DNA of 64,000 nucleotides from Nectonema munidae (lineage: Eukaryota; Nematomorpha; Nectonematoida; Nectonematidae): NCBI GenBank assembly GCA_030549495.1, contig JAUIRK010000571.1, positions 1 to 64,000 on the forward strand. Reading direction: 5' to 3'. The translations under genes and the position numbers were made by a program. Shown here one piece after another: positions 23,401-33,642 of the stretch (position 1 is the first letter of the stretch; the number at the start of each line of letters is the position of its first letter). Under the pieces are notes generated by a model, which was not told the DNA's origin, searched no databases, and saw only the letters and a list, made by a program, of their open reading frames with translations.

Positions 23401-24011
23401 CCAAGCAAAAGGAGGAACTTGATAATGGCTTTAAATGCATCTCCGAACTCATTGAGTCATTGGAGCGAAAGAAGTCTGAAGCGATTCAACTCACATTTAA
23501 ACAAGTTTCCAAGTATTTCACGGAAGTGTTTTCCAAGCTCGTGCCTGAAGGTCACGCCTTTTTAGTGATGAATAGACAAAGTGAGAGTGGATCAGATTCA
23601 TCCTCCCTCAAAAATTCTGTGTCATTTGACTCATTGACGGGAGTTGGAATTCGCGTTTCCTTTACGGGAGTCGATGGAGAGATGCGTGAAATGAATCAGC
23701 TGTCGGGAGGACAAAAGTCAATTGTCGCATTAACTCTCATTTTTGCCATTCAAAAGTGTGATCCAGCCCCGTTCTATCTCTTCGACGAGATCGACCAAGC
23801 TCTGGACTCTGAGCATAGAAAGGCCGTTGCGCGTATGATTCAGGAGTTGTCAGCGGAAGCTCAATTCATCACGACCACCTTCAAGTCCGAGTTACTGGAG
23901 TTTGCGAATAAGTTTTATGGCGTAAAATTCAGAAATAAGGTCAGCCATATTGAAACCGTGAGTAAGGAAGTCGCTAAAGACTTTGTTGAAGACGACAATT
24001 TACACAAGTAG
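20406..24011 (+). CDS. SMC3: Structural maintenance of chromosomes protein 3 (cohesin subunit), single exon
   Basis: ATPase subunit of the cohesin ring that holds sister chromatids together and shapes chromatin loops. It is a complete 1201-residue frame (human SMC3 is 1217). The start is fixed by MYIKQVIIQGFRSY, identical to the animal SMC3 N-terminus. Walker A GRNGSGKS is at residues 32-39. The tandem lysines acetylated by ESCO enzymes are kept at 105-106 (IGTKKDQ). Coiled coil runs from about 165 to 490 and from 675 to 1000, with the hinge at about 500-665 (NGIDSIKKVL to GALTGGYYDSRRS). The ABC signature LSGGQKS starts at 1099, Walker B FYLFDEID is at 1123-1130, and the C-terminus AKDFVEDD is conserved. 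All key residues are intact, so it should be functional. There is no intron in the coding region, which contrasts with MRPL15 nearby. AATAAA follows at 24171. Confidence 0.98.
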   Translation: MYIKQVIIQGFRSYKDQVEIEPFSRQHNVIVGRNGSGKSNFFYAIQFVLSDEFSHLKPEQRQGLLYEGVGPRIVSAFVEIVFDNSDNRLPIDKEEVSLRRVIGTKKDQYYLEKKIVTKSEVMNLLESAGFSRSNPYYIVKQGKINQMALAPDSQRLKLLNEVAGTRVFSEKKEESKQILEETEVKRKKIEELMNCINERLKTLEEEKEELKKYQVLDKKKRSLEYAIYDNELTDVKNQIDALNKKRENGCQLTNEIRDSLQVTQDRIQECEKTLEHVKNRLESTSEENDLLTGEKSKLIEKRTKYELTLADKLKELESNSVLQKNLQDDIQVILNLIEEKQSYLNEIVPKYEIERKKEEELQSQLALAEQQRKELFAKQGRGNQFLSSEERDDWIKKEIQSIEASIKDNQDQCTKIKDEIDQGTSKIKLLESKYSEMEQEIKIHEEKIELSTKDFQEMRLNKDNLQNERTQLWRHESTLQQSLSATKEEIDKNDNTMRSLVGKAALNGIDSIKKVLKIFQEQGKLDIVNGYYGLFIELFEVDKEFFTAVEVTAGSRLFYHVVESDKVGTKLLMEMNRRNLSGEATFLPLNQLTSSSIEYPNRQDSIPMIEKLRFDQKYLKTMKHVFGQTLICRSMEFATQIARAQKLDCVTLDGDQVSRRGALTGGYYDSRRSRLELQKNKTTLKSKKCEQEAELLQHQSKMNKLESEINQCLSDIQKFEIKTSKEKDIFEKLKSDMKLIKQEMTQIKKNEIPKERIVSNHESTIKGMQYQMEGLRNELGTKLLFSLSVQDQQSLDELNQKIQDRRKEEKKCFSERMALESEKNKVESNLENNLKKRLEALQASGQEMDQEKITRDVERNKSDLERINKRIEEINGKLNACEGELDDLNEEKKRITNDLDKLKLEEKDFLEKISEDTKFLEKMTSKQSLLLSKKEGCLTKIRDLGTLPTDAFNKYTNFSNKLLFKNLEECQRELKKYGDVNKKALDQYVSIYETKEKFTKQKEELDNGFKCISELIESLERKKSEAIQLTFKQVSKYFTEVFSKLVPEGHAFLVMNRQSESGSDSSSLKNSVSFDSLTGVGIRVSFTGVDGEMREMNQLSGGQKSIVALTLIFAIQKCDPAPFYLFDEIDQALDSEHRKAVARMIQELSAEAQFITTTFKSELLEFANKFYGVKFRNKVSHIETVSKEVAKDFVEDDNLHK

Positions 24012-24170
24012 TTCAACTCGTGTTTGAGTATGTGTTGTCGTGTTTTTAACCATTCAATCTCCACTTTTTATTTTTTTAAACTTTTATCCTTATATTACTT
24101 TCAAGCAATTTCATTTCCATTTTATCTACAGAAGTGTCAATCCATTAAAATATTCCAGATTCCTTTATTT

Positions 24171-24176
24171 AATAAA
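24171..24176 (+). terminator. Candidate polyadenylation signal of SMC3
   Basis: AATAAA about 160 bp after the SMC3 stop, with an ATTAAA variant at 24144-24149 just before it. It is a plausible cleavage signal, but AT-rich DNA produces such hexamers often. Confidence 0.45.
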
Positions 24177-25020
24177 TTAATTTTTATTTTTCATACGTTT
24201 TCCCTATATTTTGTGCAGTGGGCATTTGTTCTAGCTCTACTAAACATATTTTATGAATAATTGTAAGAATATCTAACTCAATATACAAACAGAGCAACTA
24301 AATCTATAACGCTGAATCAATTTTTGTTTAGAGTTACTAAGATTACTTACCTTTTACTACGCACTTTCACATCCTCATTTTCATCTCATCTGCATCACAC
24401 AGTTCACTTATCTGGCTTAGGTACATCATTCAAGCTTTTTCGCGCTCTTTTGAAATTGCTTTCGGTGATGGGTAGGATAGTATTGAGTGAATATGGTGAA
24501 ACAGGCTTTTCTTATCATCAATACAAAAAATTGAATGACAATCAATCAAATTCCTTGTATTTAGTTTGAGTTAATCATCTATACTTTTGTTTGAGCGTGC
24601 AGCCGTCGTAAATTTACTCGCTCTACTCCCAAGTAAATTCAATTAAGATAAAGGACAAAGCAAAATTACGATACACTTAATTTTTGCACTCTTTTTTTGC
24701 TTCATTGCAAAGTAGGAGAATTTTTGTCCTGTTTTCAATGAATAACTCATCATCATCATCATCTACATGCATGCACAACCTGTGACGTGTCTTCAGCGAC
24801 AATCCAAGAATACGAAATCAAAGAGGCGTTGCCATTAATTTTCCGTGAGAAGAGCATGGACCATCTCTGTGCAGGAGTTGTCAGAGATTGAAAAAAAATT
24901 CGCTATGACACGCTTGTCCATGCTTAAATAGATGCGCATCAAAACAAAACCATTCACTAATTTCAGTAGCTCTTTCAATCTTTGTGATTTGAATCACCCA
25001 GTCTCCGCGCCAGAATCAAA
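24177..25020. other. SMC3 3' flank, nothing recognised
   Basis: Noncoding AT-rich DNA with a short CATCATCATC microsatellite near 24750. It is slightly less AT-rich around 24780-24960, but no exon-like homology was seen. Confidence 0.5.
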
Positions 25021-25028
25021 GTATAGAG

Positions 25029-27538
25029 CAGTGTTTCTCAACCTTTCATGACCTGCGGCCCCCTTACCAAGCAAGTCAATACCCGTGGGCCCCTAAATTT
25101 CCAACAATAAAAATTTAAAAATAAATTAAATAATAATAATTAATTTATTAAATTTGATAAATAATAATTAAATTTTATTTTAAATTTTGAAAAAATTATA
25201 AATGAAAGTAAAATTTTTTTGAATTTATTCAATGTGAAACTTGCTGTTGAGCTTGTGGGGCAAGACTTTTTATGTCTGTCTTCGTTTGGGATACAGCAAG
25301 GCGAATATCGTTTCCAACATCAAGCCGTTTCTGGACTTTGTTTAGATAGTGGCCAAGTCAGAAAATACACATTCGCAAAGATAAATTGTAGCAAATTGAA
25401 CTAGTATTATAGATGCTTTCTTGCTAAGTAGAGGGTAGGCATCCTGAACAGATAACCAGAAAGTAGAGAGATCTTTATTGTTACTAAAAGCAAGTTTCAT
25501 TGCTTTGGATGCCTTAAACTCTGCTAGCTCTTCTCCTTCTTCTTCAGTACATTCAATTTCAGTGTTGAATGTGTCCCTATGCTATGAAAATCTAATGGTG
25601 CATTGTCAAAATAAGATTTGAACTCATGATTTAGGATGCTGAGATGTTCAGTAATACATTCTTTGATTCCGATGGGAAGCTTGATTTGTTGTGTCTGCAG
25701 CTGCTCATCTAAGAAAGGTAAAGAGGTTAGGGATTCGACTTTGATTCGTGCCTGCCAAACTTCCATTCGAGCAGACAGTCCAGCAAGTTTGTCGTGAACC
25801 TCACTAACTGTCACATCACCTTGCAAAGACTTATTCATCTCGTTGAGTCGACTAAATATATCTGCCAAGTAGGCCAGAATCATAACAAACTCTTCTTTGT
25901 CAAAATAAAGATAAAGTTTATTGTCATTTTCTCGCAAAAAAGCTTTTACTTCCAAACGTAATTCAAACAATCGGGAAAGGCAATTTCCTCTCGATAACCA
26001 ACAAATTTTAGTGTAGAGCAGGAGTCCTAAATGTTTGGCTCCCTTTTCGTTAGCAAGAAGTTGGAAGAATCTGTGATTTTTAGCCTTGGAACGGATAAAG
26101 TTGATCATTTTAACCGCAACCTTCATAAATTCCAACAAAGAAGACGTGGGAGTTTTTGAGGCAGGCGCATAACGATGTAGTGAACAGTGAGAAGATGTTA
26201 TATGAGGCCATTCATTTTTGACTAATGTAACAAAACCTCCTTTAACGCCAATCATTGCTGGAGCACAATCAGTACAAATGTGTTTGAAATTCTGCCAGTT
26301 GAGAACTGTATTTTTGAAAAAAGAATCCACGATTGCTTTAACATCTGCTGCTGTCGTTGTACTTGGCATCCAACTACAAAACAAAAACTCTTCCTTCATC
26401 TTTCCATTTTTTTCATATCGAACAAAAGCAATCAACTGACTATACCTTCGCATGTTGATAGACTCGTCTAATTGGAGACTAGTCTGAACTCTGCTTTGCC
26501 TAATTTCATAGCAAACTTGACGGCACACATCAGCAGCTATGTCATTAATCCTAAACATGGAAACTTGCTTAATCTTTTTTTTGCCTCTGGACCAATCATT
26601 AATTCAACCATCATGGCTTAATTAGCTCCTCTGTAATAGTGTGGGGCTTCTTGCACTTTACAATTTGGTATGCTACTTCGTAGCTGGATTAAAGAGCAGG
26701 TTTTTCTTCTAGCCAAAAGTCAAATTCAGGAAGTCTGACTTCGCGTTCATATCGGGCTCGTTTTGCATACATAGCCTCAACACTATCGTTCTTATTTTGA
26801 GGATGCATTTTGTCGCGATCATTTAAAAGTTTAAATGGACGTAGTGGTGCATTTGACATCACAAGTGAGGAGTGTATACATTGCGCACAATCAACGCCAT
26901 CTCGAATTACATTTGTAAATCCAAACTTAACGTAACTGTCATTCCATTTACGAACCTTTGACATCTATCAAATTAAACAACTTATAAAGATATGATATAG
27001 TCATAGTATATAGAATTTTCACTAGTTTGTTCATTTTAAATGATTTTTTCAAAATTTTACTTTTTATTACAACATAAGTCTTACAGGTCTACTTGTGTAG
27101 TCTGAATCAAAAACACTATTCTAGTTTAAATACTGAATGACAAAATTAGAATTTTTTTTTTAATTTTACCCTATTTAAATCTTATTGGTCAGTCCTATTG
27201 ATGAAATTAAGATTAACAAACAAAAAAAGCTCATTGTGTTTTCTTTCATGCCCTAAATTTTAATCAAAATATTTCGGGCGCACTTGTTTCTCCGATCTTC
27301 AAGTTCCAAGCTATGCCTCTGTGACTATTCAATTAAATTGAATTTTCGAGTTAAAGCGTACACTAAGCACTAAATCACTAGTTTTAATTATCAACAGCCA
27401 ATTTTCCTTCTTCTTAACCTAAAAAATGTGGAACAGCTGAAATATAATGTTTTTATTCTTTGCCATCTGCTCGTAGCCCCCCTATTAAGGTCCCGTGGCC
27501 CCCTTAGGGGGCCATGGGCCCCTGTTTGAGAAACACTG
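25029..27538 (-). mobile_element. hAT transposon, ZBED5/FAM200-like, with intact ends
   Basis: Ends are CAGTGTTTCTCAA (from 25029) and TTGAGAAACACTG (to 27538), flanked by a perfect 8-bp target duplication GTATAGAG at 25021-25028 and 27539-27546. The transposase lies on the minus strand from about 26964 to 25225. Subterminal GC-rich blocks (GCGGCCCCCTTACC; GTGGCCCCCTTAGG) are typical for this hAT group. Length is 2510 bp. The ends look young, but the transposase is interrupted, so it would depend on a partner element to move. Confidence 0.95.
25225..26964 (-). pseudogene. hAT transposase (ZBED5-like), broken
   Basis: The N-terminal frame (26964-26689) has MSKVRKWNDSYVKFGF and a reduced zinc-finger region with CAQC, where ZBED5-like proteins carry a BED finger. 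The main frame (26558-25524, 344 residues) has CTDCAPAMIGVKGGF and HCSLHRYA, characteristic of the ZBED5/SCAND3 catalytic region. Between them, around 26690-26560, frames with AYQIVKCKKPHTITEELIK link the two with stops and a frame change. The main frame ends VLKKKEKS. The neighbouring frame continues with EEEGEELAEFKASKAMKLAF and then YPLLSKKASIILVQFA, the hAT dimerisation domain, which itself contains a stop near 25350. At least three disabling changes are visible. Confidence 0.9.
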
Positions 27539-27546
27539 GTATAGAG

Positions 27547-28009
27547 GGAGGAGGGCAAAAGTGTTTTAAGAAAGAGTGTATATACATTTATATATTTCAA
27601 GGGAATACCCGAAGGTCAGCTATTTCTCAAACTTTTTCGCGAAACTTTTTAACTTTGTTGGCTTCGGCAATTTAGTAAAAGCAAGGAAAAATGTTATTCT
27701 GATGCACTAAACTTTGAATTATTTGATTTTTTAGTAAAATATGACTACTCTAAAGCTTGGAAATGTTGAAAATAGAGTATTTATATTTGAAATTATTTTA
27801 ATGATTTTTTTACTTAAACTTGATCACTATGGATTATTTCCATTCTTTCTTTAAAACAATGATTTTTATATCGTTTTTTCCAATTAAATACACAGGAAAA
27901 TCTTGGTTTATGGTACTAATATTTAATTGAATTTAGTCAATAAAAATATAAGAGGTTGTCGAACGTCTTCACCCTTTTAAGGTTTCAAAAGATTGCGACT
28001 AAAATCGGT
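27547..28009. other. AT-rich spacer
   Basis: Right flank of the hAT element. No gene or repeat boundary is recognised. Confidence 0.5.
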
Positions 28010-28526
28010 TTATAGTCAAAAATGTCCGAAATCCAAAACATCCAAAACAAATTTTTTTTGGATTATAATGAATTTGGCTAAAAAAATTTCATTTTAAAAT
28101 CAGACATTTCTGAAGATTATGATTTTAAAATATATAACCCAATTTTGGAAAAAAGTCACGGAAAAAGTTATACTAATTAGTTGAATTTTCAAGACATTGA
28201 AAATTAGACTTGCTATCAAAAATCAAAGGAAAAACTACACGATTTGAATGGATTTGATTGGAATGAATTTTTATCTATTCCAGTAAAAAGACACACTTGA
28301 TTATAGTGCATTTTTTATTTAAATCAAAAATGTGTAAAGTTTTAAACTAAAAAACTAGAAATATAATTTTTTTTTAAATAAAAAAAGTTTTGTGCTCAAT
28401 TTTTCAGTTTTTTTCTTAACAATTTTGATTCTCGAAAAAAATTGTTTTTTAGGGTTCAGATACTGTTAATCTGATTTTCGGTTTCGGACATTTTGGTTTC
28501 GGACGTTTTGACCAGGCACCCTAAAA
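28010..28526. mobile_element. Unclassified inverted-repeat element with GTCCGAAA motifs
   Basis: The left arm (28012-28048) has GTCAAAAATGTCCGAAATCC and a second related unit. The right arm (28472-28513), read in reverse, has GTCAAAACGTCCGAAACC and then AAAATGTCCGAAACCG. Outside the right arm is CCAGGCACCCTAAAA. The roughly 420-bp interior is AT-rich without coding. It looks like a MITE whose terminal repeats are themselves short tandem units. Confidence 0.6.
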
Positions 28527-29590
28527 TCTCTCGCGTGCCCAACCTCTTGATGTTTTAATGAAAAAGTTGTGACGATGTATCTACAATATAAAAAATGAAA
28601 ATGTATCATTTCGTTAATAAGATTAAGAAAAGGAGATGAAATAAAAATTGAAGGCATAAATAACATTTTAGCGTTTTTTTTGCAAAGCAGGAGCGAGCCA
28701 CTAGCAGAAAGGGAAAGATCCGCATTCTTTTGCATATTTGCAGTTTTGCGACCTCTGCTACAGTTAATTCTCCTCCAAAAATTTTGTAGGAACTATACAA
28801 TTTGAAATACACTGAGTTGAGTTTATATGACAGTGAAAGGGAATAAAATTTTATTACATATTTCAAGTTTTATAGATGTTGGCAGAATCCCGAAATATGG
28901 ATGTCAAAGAACTTATTCAGTGGCCTAGCAATACCACGGGAGGCACTAAAAGAAACAAAGAAGTGTGCATTTGCCACACAGACTATATATGTCTAAATTA
29001 ATCATTATATTGTTTTTGATGGCCTCAAGAAAACGCACTTTTTGTAAAAAAAAACAACTTTTAATGGAAATTTGCAAAGCCTCTATAAGTGTATTAGAAA
29101 ATATGTAAATCCTCACAAAAAAATCATGAAAAAATGGCAAATCTTGTTCATAGTATCGAAAACATATTTTTGAGATTGCTGACTTTAAATCAGAGGTTGA
29201 AGTTTCTGTCTTCATGCGTGTGATGTGTTTAACTGACTATAATTTTAATGTAAATTTATTTTTCTTATTTTCATTTTTAAAATTATTATATTCCATAAAT
29301 TTTTGAGATCTTACAGACACTTTTTGAATATTTTGAAAGAATTGAAATATCTCAAAATTGAATATTCATCTTCTTTCCATTTGCTTTTGATCATCATAGA
29401 GCCAGTGGCGTAGCTATTAAAAGTGCTGCCCAAACTAACAAGATTGAGTTTGATGCCCCTCTATTTTGAAAATAAACTAGGCCTTGCTAACAACCTGTAA
29501 TACTCATTTTATCATAAAAGTCTTTAATTGTTAAAAAATAAATATTCAAAATTGAAAAGTAAAATTTTAATTTAAAAATGAAAAAAACGT
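28527..29590. other. AT-rich spacer with one lone transposon end
   Basis: GAGCCAGTGGCGTAGCTATT at about 29400 has the form of a hAT-type terminus, with GCTGCCC and GATGCCCC beyond it. No partner end was identified nearby. Otherwise nothing is recognised. Confidence 0.4.
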
Positions 29591-29607
29591 TTCACAAGTT
29601 AACGAAT

Positions 29608-29762
29608 TACAAAAAGACGAACTTAAAATGAAAAAAGACGAACTTAAAATGAAAAAGGACGAACTTAAAATGAAAAAAGACGAACTTAAAATGCAAAAAG
29701 ACGAACTTAAAATGAAAAAAGACGAACTTAAACTGAAAAAGGACGAACTTAAACTGAAAATG
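29608..29762 (+). repeat. 21-bp tandem repeat, 7 units
   Basis: GACGAACTTAAAATGAAAAA recurs at an exact 21-bp spacing from 29616 to 29742. One frame reads MKKDELK repeatedly (a 60-residue open frame 29628-29810), because the period is a multiple of three. There is no sign of a longer gene around it, so it is annotated as a minisatellite. Confidence 0.9.
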
Positions 29763-29849
29763 CTATATATAAATTCATTACATAAACTTTATCACAAGGT
29801 AAATTTCTAGCTTCTTTATTTGCAAACTCTTCAATGACATTGTCCTAAG

Positions 29850-29975
29850 TTTTCATCGAGAATGTACAATTGCGCCGCTTGTATCGAACTATGAGAAAAT
29901 AGACTTGATGGGGGATCGAACCCAAGACATTGAGTTATCGAAACCCCGTACCTAACCAACCTTACTCATGCCTCC
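29850..29975 (-). repeat. tRNA-derived SINE, copy 2
   Basis: Reverse orientation. On the minus strand it reads ATGAGTAAGGTTGGTTAGGT, then GGGTTCGATCCCCC (B box), then ATAGTTCGATACAAGCGGCG and CATTCTCGATGAAAA. This is the best-preserved B box among the copies. Confidence 0.85.
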
Positions 29976-30273
29976 ATTGTCCTAAACGATCTCATTTGCC
30001 AGCTCCCTTTCTATAGACAAGATAGCAAGATTTTTCAACTTCAAAGTACTCATAGAAGATCTTAAGTAGTTCTTGATCAATTTCAGCTTCAACTTCTTTC
30101 ACAAGTAGCAACACTGATGGCAATTGTAAGAAAAATTCGTAGCATTATTACTATATTCGGAACTTAATCTCCAAGATTATATTTTTGAATAAACAGCAAA
30201 AGAACCTTCCATCCACTTATGTTTATCGTTTTAAATAGCAGCAACAACAAGAAAATTCTAAAGTCTTTTCCTT

Positions 30274-30570
30274 AAAGAAACTTTTAGTTTAAATGGTTAT
30301 ACAAAATTTTTTACACATATATACCCATTTTCAAGTGTGCTGAACACGATGGTCACTTTTATTTTTTTTAAAAATCAACCAAACCTGTCAAAAAATTGAT
30401 TGATATATGACAGTTCAACTAAAAAAAGAAACTTTTAGTTTAAATGGTTATGCAAAGTTTTCTATTTATATACACCCGTTTTCATGTATGAATTCAATGA
30501 TCACGTTTATTAAAAAAAATCATTTAAACCTTGTCAAAAAATTGATTGACATATGACAGCCCAACTGTAA
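30274..30570 (+). repeat. Tandem duplication of a ~150-bp unit
   Basis: Two units starting at 30274 and 30425 share AAAGAAACTTTTAGTTTAAA and TGTCAAAAAATTGATTGA with ATATGACAG. An inverted, diverged copy lies at about 32637-32745. The family is not identified. Confidence 0.8.
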
Positions 30571-31404
30571 AAATTAACTCTTTTTTTAACTAGTTATAAA
30601 AAGTTTTTTTTAACATTTTTGATTAATTTGTGACTTTTTTAAAATCATGGTATGTTTGAGGTCAGTTATATTGTACTGATTTTTGAACGATTTGTTTTCA
30701 TGCTATTCTCTAAAGACTATATTCATATTTTTAATTTCACAAATGAATTTATTTCTCTTTGAAGTTTCGATTTTATTTGGAATCTATAATAAAACAAATT
30801 TTTTCAGTATCAAAATTTCCAATGAGGCACAAATATTAATTTTGATACTCATCATTATACTATAAAATTGATTCATATATTTATGTTCAAAAAATTTTTT
30901 TTTAATTTTTAGACTATAGAATGAAAATTTTGTTGTGAATTATATTTCAAATGGAGTTTGCATGATTACATCATTTTTTTTAAATATTATGTATAATTTT
31001 TTTCGAATTTTTTCAAACTTTGAATATTCCATTTATATGTGCATATAGATATGCAAAATTTTGTACGTTTCATTTCGGAGGAATCAAGTTATAACTTCTC
31101 AAACTTTCTTACATTTGTATATATAAAGTAGGCTTCCTCTTCTTCAGAAAATGCCATCCAAGTTTTGCCAAGGTAACGATGTATATATCGAGAAAAATTA
31201 TATAGAACTTATACATTTATAAGAGGCACCACTGCATATTTATCTTTGAGAGGTCGAAATTTAACCATTGACCGTTTGTATACCTCTATAGAGATAGCTG
31301 ATTGGCTCTATAAAAAGGATTAACTATAGTCGGTACAATAGACACAAGAAGAAAAGGTATTCCGCAAAGTATAAAAAGTTTAGATAATAGAGATGAATTT
31401 TCTT
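30571..31404. other. AT-rich spacer
   Basis: No gene, RNA or element boundary is recognised between the tandem pair and the GC-rich element at 31.4 kb. Confidence 0.45.
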
Positions 31405-31692
31405 AGGGCCGGATTAGTGTTCTACTTGAGTTACCTAGTGTTCGCGGCGCCCTATGCAAAATGGATTGCGCGGGACCCAGTGTGGGTAGGAAAAAAGATT
31501 AAAAGTGAGAAATAAGATTTTGAAAAAAAGAAAAGGGAAATGTTTTATTACTTTCATTAACACAAAAAGACGATCAAAGTAACTTTACTTTGCGAAACTG
31601 GCGTTTAGCGAAATCATACAATATATCATCAAAATGAGAAGCGCGGGGCCCACTGCGGCCGCATAGGTTGCAGTGGCCTAAGGCCAGCCCTG
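31405..31692. mobile_element. Probable short hAT-like nonautonomous element
   Basis: Left end AGGGCCGGATTAG and right end CTAAGGCCAGCCCT are imperfect inverted repeats, with GC-rich subterminal parts (GCGGCGCCCTATGC; GCGGGGCCCACTGCGGCCGC) standing out from the AT-rich surroundings. No target duplication was found. Confidence 0.5.
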
Positions 31693-32636
31693 TCCAGACC
31701 CCCCCCTCCTTTTTAGAAATTACAGTAGACGATGAAAAAAGTAAACTTGTAATTTTTAAACAGTACGATTTTTCCAAGGGTAGACGGATATAGTCGATCA
31801 GAGAATAAGAAATTATTCCACAAATAGAAAAACAAAAAAATGGACAGTAGCCGCTTTTTCTTATCTATTAGATACGGCAAGAGTAAATGCAGGTACTATT
31901 TTTGCTTTTAATAAAGAGAAAAACCCAAGAAATGTAAATTTCTTTTAAATGTTTTTTTGAATCTTGATTATCAAAAAGACAAATTTTCGAATAAAGTTTT
32001 TTTCTTCTTTTTTAAAACTATTTTTATTATCCTTGACAGTTTTCAATAAAGGAGATCATTAACTTTTTTTTAAATACTGCCAGCAATTATTAAATAAAAG
32101 GGCAAATTTTATGCAGAAAAACTTTATTATTATTTTTATTTTAGGAAAACTTTAATTTTTTATTTTAGGAAAAGATACGACAACCAAATGATTAGATATA
32201 AAAAAACGATCAAATTTTTATTATAAATAAATTATGTTTCAACTTTATCATCTTCGTTCATTTGTATATTGTTTGATTATACGTATAAAACTTTCTCAAA
32301 ATGGTCAAACACGAAACTTATTTAAATTGACCGATTCAACTTGTTTCGAGATATTGTAGAGTGAATGGTATAAACGAACTGTCTTTCTCCTTCAAATAAA
32401 ATGATGCGCATCAAAATATGCCTCTACCGAGTCCTTGTTTTGTAGTTAATTAATTTCATTAAAAAAAATCACCTCATTGAATTCGGTACAAAATCCCGTT
32501 TTTAGTTCTATATCATTTTCAGTTATATTTTCTTTTTCTGCAATTTTGTTTTGCCTACTTATAATTCTATTTGTTCTGTGACAAAATAAATTACATATAC
32601 AGCTACGTATAACTATTTAATCATGAAGTCCTTTAT

Positions 32637-32750
32637 TTCAGTTGAAGCGTCATATGTCAATCATTTTTTGACAGCTAAGATTAATTTTTATAAAAAATAA
32701 ACATCACTGTTGGATTCAGCCTACTTGAAAATGCGTACATATGTGTAAAA
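32637..32750 (-). repeat. Inverted diverged copy of the 30.3-kb unit
   Basis: Shares GTCATATGTCAATCA and TTTTTGACA, and then AATAAAC...TTGGATTCA and CTTGAAAA with the reverse of the 30425 unit. Together with the pair at 30.3 kb it forms inverted repeats about 2.1 kb apart. Confidence 0.65.
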
Positions 32751-32779
32751 CACCTGATTTGCAAATTTGATTCACGCTT

Positions 32780-33225
32780 ACAAGTATTTCCAAATTCTAA
32801 ATCCAAAAACAATCTATAATTGGCATTGTTGATTTGTTATAAAAATGTGTGTATTTCATGTAAAATTTTAATTAATGTTCTCGGAGACAGATTTTAAAAA
32901 TAAACCGCAAATTTGTTTTACATTGATTAGCATTTTCAAATTCTAAATGCAAAAAGAATTTATAAATGAAATTGCTATTGTTGATTTGTTATAATAATGT
33001 GTATATTCTATGTAAAATTTGACTGAATGTTTTCAGAGACAGATTTTAGTAAACTGCAACTTTGTTTGACACTTATAGGTATTTTCAATTTCTAAATTCC
33101 AAAAATGAAATCAGTATGCCTGATTTGATATAAAAAATATATCTCATGTAAAATTTGAAGGAATATTTTATTAGATATATTTCTCATCAATCAAAATTTT
33201 GATTGACATTTCCCAAAAAGTAACC
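32780..33225 (+). repeat. Three tandem units of about 148 bp
   Basis: Anchor text CAAATTCTAAAT (with variants) occurs at about 32791, 32938 and 33086. Each is followed by a GATTTGTTATAA-type block and a CATGTAAAATTT block and, in the first two units, GGAGACAG/AGAGACAG. The third copy is the most diverged. Confidence 0.8.
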
Positions 33226-33642
33226 ATGATTTTGAAAAAATTTAAACTATAAAGTGTTATGTGTTCAAAACTGTATATATTTATAAATTTTCAAACGAGT
33301 ATATTATATAGAACCAAAGTTATAAGCTTAACTAGAGATACTGTCAGAATTTTGCTGAAAAAGTTTAACTTTTGATTTTGATTGACAGATTTAGGCATGA
33401 AAAGGTCATTCAACTGCCATGAAAATTTTATCAAAAGATGCAGCTATCAATTTTAGAAAATGTCACGAAGTATGGTAGCAAAAGATGTAGCCAATTTGGT
33501 ATAAGTGACATTCATATTTACTATCAAGAAGGTTTAACGGAGTAAGAAAAGCAGATCTTTCAGCAATTTCATGAATTTGTTTAAATCTTGAAGTTATTTC
33601 TTTAAATTTTCTATCTAGAGATTGAAACATTTCTCTTCTTAA

